Shown: positions 40,288 through 49,400 of the stretch, piece by piece
Layout of the letters: each line of letters opens with the position of its first letter
How positions within the stretch are numbered: the stretch's first letter is position 1
NCBI GenBank assembly: GCA_963971285.1
Contig: OZ020246.1
Coordinates: forward strand, 12,693,217-12,757,216
Length of the DNA: 64,000 bases
Reading direction: 5' to 3'
Origin: Astropecten irregularis
Taxonomy: Eukaryota > Echinodermata > Asteroidea > Paxillosida > Astropectinidae
Position numbers and translations under genes: made by a program
Notes under the pieces: model-generated
The model's input: only the letters and a program-made list of their open reading frames with translations
Databases searched by the model: none
Told to the model about the DNA's origin: nothing

Positions 40288-40775
40288 AAATCTGACATCG
40301 GACTTGCTTGAAATATATCAAAATTTCGCAATATCATCACGGGTCAAAAAGTGAATGTTTTCACCAGGTCCGGACCTGATAGCCAGCGGTCATAAGTTTG
40401 CCTATCTGAAACCAAAATCTGAATTGGGTCGACCTAAAGTCGCTCCTGATCTATTGAGTTCAATGGCAATGCTGGGACGCCTTTCTGAAACGGGGGTTAT
40501 AAATTGAGTGGCAATACCTGACTCATCATGATCACTAGAGGGAGACTCAGAGGGAGATTCAGATGCCGACTTTACATGGGGTGTACACAATATTATAAGG
40601 GAGAATGTGCACGTTTCTATGGCCACCACGGGTCAACGACCTAACACATTAAGCCGTGCCGTAGAAAAACGCAATAATATTTTTCAATTTTGTTTTCATA
40701 TATGAGCTCAGTGTCATAAACTCTACATTTTGAGCCTAATTGGACAACCAATTTTGAAAGTTTACCCCCCCCTTA

Positions 40776-41271
40776 TAGGATGCACCACACTAAATAGCTC
40801 AAAAATCAATGCGCCGAGCTGATTATCATAATGTGTGTACCCTCAAATGTTTTTTAAATATGCAATTTGGGGGGTCGTGCAATTAATATATTGTGTAATT
40901 TTGACTGGTTATGACAACCTGGGGGTTCAGTGCTTCAGCCTGTTGTGGAGACTTGAGATATTTTGGTTTAAAATCCGGTCCTACATTGTCTTGAACGTGG
41001 AGGGTTTCTTCATGAAAACTCGTAGCAAGTCGGGTTACGGAAGAAGGACATTACGGGGGTGTTTTTTTCTTGGGGCAATTAGCAAAAAATCCAATCGGTT
41101 ACCCATCCAAAAATTGAAAAGAATTGGGTAGATGAGAGTTCACACTATCATTTACACTATTGCACCAACAACTGAGAAACTTCTGGATGGGGTTTTTTTA
41201 ACTGTGAAGTTGAGGGATTTTACACTAAGGTCAATGGGAGTTTATTTTATAGTGTGGTGCACCCCTATGGC
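40776..41271. mobile_element. About 496-bp MITE with TGCACCACACTA termini
   Basis: Left end ATAGGATGCACCACACTA, right end TAGTGTGGTGCACCCCTAT. A second copy, truncated on the right, lies at 52,399-52,795. The element sits between a module fragment and the first complete HMBS-exon unit. No coding capacity; the open frames inside have no domain. Confidence 0.75.
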
Positions 41272-41692
41272 AACCAAGTGAGTGTCTGTCTCCCTCTACT
41301 GATCATCGTGAGTCAGGTATTGCCACTCAAGTGAGTGTCTGTCTCCCTCTAGTAATCATCGTGAGTCAGGTATTGCCACTCGAGTGAGTGTCTGTATGCC
41401 TCTAGTGATCATTCATCTCATTTATTTATGTGCACTTTGTAGACTCCCCACTCTTGAAAATAGAAGACCTGTTAACATGGTTAATTATTGTTTTTTCTTA
41501 TATAAGCATTTTCATGATCATTTCACCAACATAGATGCAAACCCTTACTGTTTATATGCTCCTGTGCGGCGGACAAGGCATGCCGTAGCTGTGCTATACC
41601 ATCTGACCCATCCAGTCCTTTTATGGGCCTTCTGCATTGAGAATCTACAATCCATTTTGTTTCATTCATTTTTGTCTTTTTTATTTGACAAG

Positions 41693-41876
41693 TTACAATG
41701 GAGAAAAACGTTGACACGATTCAGGTTCAGCTACCTTCAAATATCAGGATTACCAGCCTGTTCACCTATGATCTGGAGAGGGCGCTAGTTGCTGACAAGC
41801 TTGATATGATCATCCATTCGTTAAAGGATTTGCCATCTGTGTTACATGAGGGAACGTCAATCTGAACCATCTGCAG
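41693..41876 (+). pseudogene. HMBS: HMBS (porphobilinogen deaminase) exon, pseudo-copy 1
   Basis: HMBS joins four porphobilinogens into hydroxymethylbilane in haem synthesis. The exon is preceded by a pyrimidine-rich tract and AG and followed by GTAAGG. It reads SLFTYDLERAL, then LDMIIHSLKDLPSVL, matching the HMBS/HemC core that carries the catalytic aspartate (HSLKDLP; E. coli Asp84). After EGTSI comes TGA (41,863-41,865), and the same frame resumes TIC, the residues expected there in the family, so the TGA replaces a sense codon of a real exon. No other HMBS exons are nearby. The acceptor here has one extra A. A dead, amplified exon is the best reading; the exon identity is strong. Confidence 0.85.
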
Positions 41877-41932
41877 GTAAGGATGTTTCCATATCAACAT
41901 CTGCATGTATGATTTACAGCGGTTGCTAATGG

Positions 41933-42486
41933 GGTTGCCATAGACAGTGTCTGTCTCCCTCTAGTGATCATGATGAGTCAGGTATTGCCACTCAAGTGAG
42001 TGTCTGTCTCCTTCTAGTAATCATCGTGAGTCAGGTATTGCCCACTGATCTATACAAAAGATGTAATCTGACATCGGACTTGCTTGAAATATATATAAAA
42101 TTTCGCATTATCATCACGGGTCATAAAAGTGGATGTTTTCACCAGGTCCGGACATGATAGCCAGCGGGCAGTTTTCAACACTGGTAGCCAGGGGTCCTGT
42201 GTGCGAGTCCCGAAACGGCATAATGTTTTTTTCCGACACCAAAAAATCTAATCTGACATCAGATTGGTTGCTATGTCCGTTTGTTTGTAGGCCTACTTGT
42301 TCTCCGGTGTCATAAGTTTGCCTATCTGAAACCAAAATCTGAATTGGGTCGACCTAAAGCCGCTCCTGATCTATTGAGTTCAATGGCAATGCTGGGACGC
42401 CTGTCTGAAACGGGGGTTATAAATTGAGTGGCAATACCTGACTCATCATGATCACTAGAGGGAGACAGACATTGTCTATGGCAACC
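41933..42486. mobile_element. Foldback-like module with 60-bp inverted ends (copy 1 of 7)
   Basis: Left end GGTTGCCATAGACA, right end TGTCTATGGCAACC; the arms extend about 60 bp and contain one unit of the 53-bp minisatellite in opposite orientations. The interior has TCTGACATCGGACTTGCTTG, CACCAGGTCCGGAC and a tRNA-like stretch (TAGCCAGCGG, then GTGCGAGTCCCG, about 42,157-42,220) resembling decayed A and B boxes. Other copies: 43,529-44,081; 56,840-57,396; 58,846-59,637; 60,345-60,896; 61,703-62,494; 63,202-63,753. Calling it mobile is inference from the ends; all copies here lie in the tandem units. Confidence 0.6.
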
Positions 42487-43040
42487 AAGTGAGTGTCTGT
42501 CTGCCTCTAGTGATCATCATGAGTCAAGTATTGCCACTCAAGTGCGTGTCTGTCTTCTTCTAGTATTAATCATCAAGAGTCAGGTATTGCCAGTCGAGTG
42601 AGTGTCTGTCTCCTTCTAGTAATCATCGTGAGTCAAGTATTGCCACTCGAGTGAGTGTCTGTCTCCTTCTAGTAATCATCGTGAGTCAAGTATTGCCACT
42701 CGAGTGAGTGTCTGTCTGCCTCTAGTGATCATCATGAGTCAAGTATTGCCACTCGAGTGAGTGTCTGTCTCCTTCTAGTAATCATCGTGAGTCAAGTATT
42801 GCCACTCGAGTGAGTGTCTGTCTGCCTCTAGTGATCATCATGAGTCAAGTATTGCCACTCGAGTGAGTGTCTGTCTCCTTCCAGTAATCATCGTGAGTCA
42901 GGTATTGCCACTCGAGTGAGTGTCTGTCTGCCTCTAGTGATCATCATGAGTCAAGTATTGCCACTCAAGTGAGTGTCTGTCTCCTTCTAGTAATCATCGT
43001 GAGTCACGTATTGCCACTCGAGTGAGTGTCTGTCTGCCTC
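42487..43040 (+). repeat. 53-bp minisatellite, about 10 units
   Basis: Unit: CACTCAAGTGAGTGTCTGTC, then TCCTTCTAGTAATCATCGTG, then AGTCAGGTATTGC (53 bp). Each unit contains TGAGTCA. Shorter runs of the same unit: 41,272-41,408; 44,082-44,262; 59,638-59,818; 60,897-61,180; 62,495-62,672. Confidence 0.95.
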
Positions 43041-43288
43041 TAGTGATCATTCATCTCATTTATTTATGTGCACTTTGTAGACTCCCCACTCTTGAAAATA
43101 AAAGACGTGTTAACATGGTTAATTATTGTATTTTCTTATATAAGCATTTTCATGATCATTTCACCAACATAGATGCAAACCCTTACTGTGCTTTACCATC
43201 TGACCCATCCAGTCCTTTTATGGGCCTTCTGCATTGAGAATCTACAATCCATTTTGTTTCATTCATTTTTGTCTTTTTTATTTGACAG

Positions 43289-43472
43289 TTACAATGGAGA
43301 AAAACGTTGACACGATTCAGGTTCAGCTACCTTCAAATATCAGGATAACCAGCCTGTTCACCTATGATCTGGAGAGGGCGCTAGTTGCTGACAAGCTTGA
43401 TATGATCATCCATTCTTTAAAGGATTTGCCATCTGTGTTACATGAGGGAACGTCAATCTGAACCATCTGCAG
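43289..43472 (+). pseudogene. HMBS: HMBS exon, pseudo-copy 2
   Basis: 184 bp with TTGACAG acceptor and GTAAGG donor intact. Same frame as copy 1 (YDLE form) and same TGA, at 43,459-43,461. The upstream intron part lacks the stretch encoding the TGCTCCTGTGCGG segment found in other copies. Confidence 0.85.
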
Positions 43473-43528
43473 GTAAGGATGTTTCCATATCAACATCTGC
43501 ATGTATGATTTACAGCGGTTGCTAATGG

Positions 43529-44081
43529 GGTTGCCATAGACAGTGTCTGTCTCCCTCTAGTGGTCATGATGAGTCAGGTATTGCCACTCAAGTGAGTGTC
43601 TGTCTCCTTCTAGTAATCATCGTGAGTCAGGTATTGCCCACTGATCTATACAAAAGATCTAATCTGACATCGGGCTTGCTTGAAATATATATAAAATTTC
43701 GCATTATCATCACGGGTCAAAAAGTGGATGTTTTCACCAGGTCTGGACCTGATAGCCAGCGGGCAGTTTTCAACACTGGTAGCCAGGGGTCCTGGGTGCG
43801 AGACCTGAAACGGCATTATGTTTTTTTCCGACACCAAAAAATCTAATCTGACATCAGATTGGTTGCTATGTCCGTTTGTTTGTAGGCCTACTTGTTCTCC
43901 AGTGTCATAAGTTTGCCTATCTGAAACCAAAATCTGAATTGGGTCGACCTAAAGTCGCTCCTGATCTATTGAGTTCAATGGCAATGCTGGGACGCCTGTC
44001 TGAAACGGGGGTTATAAATTGAGTGGCAATACCTGACTCATCATGATCACTAGAGGGAGACAGACATTGTCTATGGCAACC
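43529..44081. mobile_element. Foldback-like module, copy 2
   Basis: Same ends and interior order as 41,933-42,486. Confidence 0.6.
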
Positions 44082-44511
44082 AAGTGAGTGTCTGTCTGCC
44101 TCTAGTGATCATCATGAGTCAAGTATTGCCACTCAAGTGAGTGTCTGTCTCCTTCTAGTAATCATCGTGAGTCAGGTATTGCCACTCAAGTGAATGTCTG
44201 TCTCCTTCTAGTAATCATCATGAGTCAGGTATTGCCACTCAAGTGAGTGTCTGTCTTTCTCTAGTGATCATTCATCTCATTTATTTACGGCACTTTATAG
44301 ACTCCCCACTCTTGAAAATAGAAGACGTGTTAACATGGTTAATTATTGTATTTTCTTATATAAGCATTTTCATGATCATTTCACCAACATACATGTAGAT
44401 GCAAACCCTTACTGTTTATATGCTCCTGTGCGGCGGACAAAAATAAATTGAGTGGCAATACCTGACTCATCATGATCACTAGAGGGAGACAGACATTGTC
44501 TATGGCAACCA

Positions 44512-45012
44512 AGTGAGTGTCTGTCTGCCTCTAGTGATCATCATGAGTCAAGTATTGCCACTCAAGTGAGTGTCTGTCTCCTTCTAGTGATCATCGTGAG
44601 TCAGGTATTGCCACTCAAGTGAGTGTCTGTCTCCTTCTAGTAATCATCGTGAGTCAGGTATTGCCACTCAAGTGAGTGTCTGTCTCCTTCTAGTAATCAT
44701 CGTGAGTCAGGTATTGCCACTCAAGTGAATGTCTGACTTTCTCTAGTAATCATCGTGAGTCAAGTATTGCCACTCAAGTGAGTGTCTGTCTCCTTCTAGT
44801 AATCATCGTGAGTCAGGTATTGCCACTCAAGTGAATGTCTGACTTTCTCTAGTAATCATCGTGAGTCAGGTATTGCCACTCAAGTGAGTGTCTGTCTCCT
44901 TCTAGTAATCATCGTGAGTCAGGTATTGCCACTCAAGTGAGTGTCTGTCTCCTTCTAGTAATCATCGTGAGTCAGGTATTGCCACTCAAGTGAATGTCTG
45001 ACTTTCTCTAGT
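44512..45012 (+). repeat. 53-bp minisatellite, about 9 units
   Basis: Same unit as 42,487-43,040, with alternating CTCCTTCTAG and CTTTCTCTAG variants; leads into the third exon unit. Confidence 0.95.
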
Positions 45013-45298
45013 GATCATTCATCTCATTTATTTATGTGCACTTTATAGACTCCCCACTCTTGAAAATAGAAGACCTGTTAACATGGTTAATTATTGTATT
45101 TTCTTATATAAGCATTTTCATAATCATTTCACCAACATAGATGCAAACCCTTACTGTTTATATGCTCCTGTGCGGCGGACAAGGCATGCCGTAGCTGTGC
45201 TATACCATCTGACCCATCCAGTCCTTTTATGGGCCTTCTGCATTGAGAATCTACAATCCATTTTGTTTCATTCATTTTTTTCTTTCTTTATTTGACAG

Positions 45299-45482
45299 TT
45301 TCAATGGAGAAAAACGTTGACACGATTCAGGTTCAGCTACCTTCAAATATCAGGATAACCAGCCTGTTCACCTATGAACTGGAGAGGGCGCTAGTTGCTG
45401 ACAAGCTTGATATGATCATCCATTCGTTAAAGGATTTGCCATCTGTGTTACATGAGGGAACGTCAATCTGAACCATCTGCAG
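45299..45482 (+). pseudogene. HMBS: HMBS exon, pseudo-copy 3
   Basis: 184 bp, acceptor and donor dinucleotides intact, YELE form, same TGA. Only 8 bp of donor-side sequence remain before a rearrangement joins it to the GACCTGATAGCCAGCGGG part of the module. Confidence 0.85.
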
Positions 45483-45884
45483 GTAAGGATGACCTGATAG
45501 CCAGCGGGCAGTTTTTAGCCAGGGGTCCCGGGTGCGAGACCTGAAATGTCATAATTTGTTTTTCCCGACACCAAAAAATCTAATCTGACATCGGACTTGC
45601 TTGAAATATATACAAATTTGGCATTATCATCACGGGTCAAAAAGTTGGAGTTTTCACCAGGTCTGGACCTGATAGCCAACGGGCTGTTTTCACCAGGTCA
45701 TGTATATTTTTATAATTTGCTGGAAGTTATCAGGCTCATAGCTTTTATTGTTGCACTTGGTGCTAAGCCAATTGATCATCACAATAATGAATATCAGTAG
45801 AACTTTGTTTTGACATGTAATGTAGTCCGTTCAGTCCTTACACGTACAACTCCATTGCTTTTTTTTAATACAAACCAGCAACGC

Positions 45885-46215
45885 GCACATGTGGGGGCAT
45901 AGGTGGCAAGTGCGTTTGGCACTCGCCTCTCACCAATGTGGCCCGGTTTCGATCCCGGCTTGGGTCATACCGTCATATGTGAGTAGAGTTGTGCATTGGT
46001 TCTCTCCTATGCTACGAGGGCTTTTCTCCGCGTTCTCCGGTTTTCCTCCCTCCACAAAAATCAAACACTTTCGATCTGAGGCTGTGATCTGTGATCATAT
46101 ATGGGTTGATATGGCTGGCAGCCAATGGCGCCCATGAAAGCCTGCTACTCCATCACGTTGTAGCCGCTTCCTTCGCAATTCAGCACCCCAGCTGCCAGTA
46201 AGGATGATTAGCCCT
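45885..46215 (+). mobile_element. tRNA-derived SINE
   Basis: The head (about 45,888-45,962) has an A-box-like GGTGGCAAGTGCG and a good B box, GGTTTCGATCCC, at tRNA-like spacing. The body contains TTCTCCGCGTTCTCCGG and TTTTCCTCCCTCC, which resembles the conserved central domain shared by many animal SINEs (Nin-DC/Meta-SINE type; from memory). A degraded tail runs to about 46,215. It is just upstream of the first MTF-1-like exon. Confidence 0.8.
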
Positions 46216-46326
46216 CCCAAAATCATCATTATGTAACACTAAACAGTCAGGGCTATCGTTTTTAGATTGAAATGCCTGTACGATCACTTTACAGTTATTA
46301 TTGGTTCATTTCTATTGATTTTACAG

Positions 46327-46442
46327 GAGAGAAGCCATATTTTTGCCAAGAGGATGGATGTGATCGATCATTTAACACACAGTACAGTCTCAAGAGCCAT
46401 AAGAAAGGACATGATAAACAGTCATCAACAGCAACATTGCAG
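46327..46442 (+). CDS. MTF1: MTF-1-like exon a: sixth zinc finger
   Basis: Acceptor TGATTTTACAG, donor CAG/GTATGG. Begins with the last two bases of a Gly codon (the G of a TGEKP linker) and ends in phase 0 after [11 protein letters not shown]. The TGEKP linker implies that further fingers were encoded upstream. Confidence 0.85.
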
Positions 46443-49400
46443 GTATGGTCTTACAATTCATTATGTAGTTATGTACGGTACATGTGATTACACGAGCGCA
46501 CAGTTTTGAATGGCGCCCTCTATTGATTAAATAAAACAAGAAACTGCGGTAGTGTCAGTAGGCCTATATCACTTTGTACATGAACACCGCCAATCATCTT
46601 TTATTGAAATCTGGGAAGCTGGAAAGCTAATCATGAGCAAAAGACCAGTGGGGAAATCCGGGAGATGTTGTCCATGCCAAATATTCTTCTATTAACTCCA
46701 TGTTCCTTTCAGGAATGAATCGCGCACCACACACCAAGCCTGAGTTGTATTGTATTTAGATCGATAAACACCACTGCAATTTCTTGTTTTAATCAATAGA
46801 GGGCGCCATTCAAAACTGTGTGCTTGGATTACTGTTTAGGCTAGAAACTTGGGTAAACATTTCCAAATCATGAAACTTGGTGGAATCAATTTACACTGCG
46901 GAAGACGGACATTGTTCCTGGTTACCACCCTTGACATAGTTTGTAAGTAGTGCAAAAGTGAAATGCTGCTTTAAAATAAGAATGTAGGTTTGCGGTGACA
47001 CCATGTAATCTCTTCTGTGAGAGTGTGTGGTTCTGAGGGGAACCGTTGGTATTATCTCAACATTCCAAACAGTGTGCTCTGTTTGTCCTCAGGACATTGA
47101 CTGGTTGTGTGACTTTGATGATACTGAATATATAAAGCTCCAAGGATGCATTGGAGCAGAAACGGCTGGATTGGGTGGAATCCTACTGAATGAATGGTGA
47201 CTCAGTGTGGGCATTGGAGCATGACAGTAGAGAACTAGGATCATCAAAGTCTAGCAACCAGTCATTCTCCTGAGGACGAACAGAGCACACACTGGTTGGA
47301 ACGTCAAGATAATACCACCATGCATAGCTTCAAGTCTTACTCAGCTTTAAAATATTCACAACTTAAGGTCGTCTTACAGACAAACCCATCTTTATCATGA
47401 TTCCTCACCTATTTCCTGTATAATGTAATGAATTGACATCCATGTTCATGTTTGGTTTGGATAGAGGGATGATTACAGCAGTGAAAGTATCGTAACTTCA
47501 TCTTCAGCTAGTTTGACCTGCACATCAAGCGCAACCTGTACTTGCTCATGTGAATCCAAGAAAACACCCTCATCAACAGAGGTATGCATCTAAGTGTGTA
47601 AATAGTGAATAAAATAGACATGTATGTAGGTGGTGCTTGAATCCTTAACATGCATAATTGTCACTTTATTACATCTTAGTTTAATAGTTGTTAGTTTGTT
47701 ACTACAAAAGTGTATAGTTTTTATAATAGGGGCCACTCAAAATGTTCAATGTTTTGGAATTTCTACTTTTCTTTTTTTAATAATAGGTCGGTGGGTCAAG
47801 GAAATAAATTGAACTAAACTGTTAATCGAAATTTACTTTTTAAATCAAAATCCAGTATTTTCTTTTATTCTGAATAATTGCTTGAAATGCATGTACATGT
47901 ACTGCAGTACACGTGCCATGGCCACACAAGCATTCCAAAAATTCAATATTTGTCAATTTTGTTTCCAAATCAGAGTCATAACTGTGTGTTCTGGGACTAA
48001 AACTTTGCATTGGTTACATCATACCAACTAATGAAGACATTTTCAGGGCACCTGTGCACATTCCAGCAATTACCTCGACATAACGTTGATTAGAGATTTT
48101 TGCATGTATTCAATAATCAAAATGCATGTAGGCTACAATGTACTAGATGAAAAATCAATTATTAAAAAAAAAATAAAAATTTGGAAACAAAGTCAAAATT
48201 TAAAAACATTGAACATTTTGAGTGGCTCCTTAGCTAGTATTAAAGTGCTACCAAAATTGTAACCATTGTTTTGATAGACTAACATGGCTACCCACAATAT
48301 ATTTTTTCCAGAACATTTAAATGAACATTTTAAGATCTTTGCAATGCTTTATCCATGAACCAGGTACCTATTGCAGATGGAATCATGAATGCAACAAGTC
48401 AACATGTCATCAAAGGAGACGATGAATTTGTTCAAGTTGGGGAAGTGGTAGCACCTTCTCAATCAATAATAAGCCAACAAACAACTTCATGTAAGTATGG
48501 ATTGATGTGCATTTGCCTTCAATAACCAACTGATCTACTCAGCCCTATGTCATACCGAGCGGCACAGCACTTTTTAAGTGTCTGTACCTCTTGAATGCGT
48601 GTGTCATTTGCCTGTGTTTTGGGAAGCTTCGTGATCGTAGGTTCAATGGCTTGAATGAAGTCTTCCACCTGGATCTTTTTGGGTGCTCCGGCAAAGTTCA
48701 TATCCATTTCCAGTTCTTCAGTCTGTCTCCTGATGAGGACTAGAGCAGGCTAGTCGAAACGTTGAGACCTTACGAGAAGTGCGAACGAAAATAGAAGTGC
48801 GAAAGTACGAACGATTCTTACATAGCGTTTCCGCAAACCGATCCCCATACTAATTGTCACCATGCAAAGCCTCAAATCTTTCTTGGCACAGCATTGTTCA
48901 ATACATAAACCTGCTTTTTATGATCCTTATGCAGCTGTCAATTGTAAGACGCACTATTAGACCCCTGGGAAAGGGGCGTCATTTACCACACATTCCTGAC
49001 GCAGGGTAAATTGTCATTGACGCATTTGGTCCGTAACAACATTGACGAATGGGTGCGTCAATGTCAGTCATAGACTTATGTGTAAATTGTGCTGCACACA
49101 CAGGGTTGTCTTTGCCAATGGTTTATCCATCACTAGGACAGTAATGGTTCGTCACAATTAAGAAATGGTGCATCACATAACTGACTAAGGGTTCCGTCAT
49201 GGTAGACGAATATCTGTCATTATTAGGACGCTGAGGTCCGTCATGTTATTTGAAAGCGCGGTGCACATTGAACAAGTGACGCACCATTCCCGGGGGTCAT
49301 ATAGTGCGTCTTACAATTGACAGCTACATTACTTTTCACTGACTTGGTTAGCAGCAAATTTCTACGCTAGCAGAGCAAGCAACAATGGGAGACTTTTGAC

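Larger units (their letters stand above)
40287..45690 (+). repeat. HMBS-exon complex repeat, cluster I
   Basis: Three exon-bearing units plus truncated pieces, abutting the satellite on the left. Order in a full unit: about 290 bp of former intron (starting near CATTCATCTCATTTATTT), the HMBS exon, 55 bp of donor-side intron, a 553-bp foldback module, a 53-bp minisatellite. The unit spacing in the first pair is about 1,640 bp. 40,287-40,640 is a module fragment without exon. 44,263-44,447 is a unit cut before the exon. The third unit is cut 8 bp after the exon and joins directly to a module fragment. Confidence 0.9.

Noticed and set aside
41384-41788. 134-residue frame over the former HMBS intron (CLYAPVRRTRHAV...)
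   Set aside because: It crosses the intron and exon border out of the HMBS frame and is broken in other copies.
41863-41865. UGA in the HMBS exon as a recoded (selenocysteine) codon
   Set aside because: HMBS has no known selenoprotein form, neighbouring HMBS exons are missing and copy 4 has frame-shifting deletions; a nonsense mutation is simpler.
42487-45012. CRISPR-like array (53-bp regular repeats)
   Set aside because: The repeats are contiguous with no unique spacers and the context is eukaryotic: a minisatellite.
45888-45962. Functional tRNA gene
   Set aside because: A and B boxes are present but the sequence continues into a SINE body and I could not fold a complete cloverleaf.
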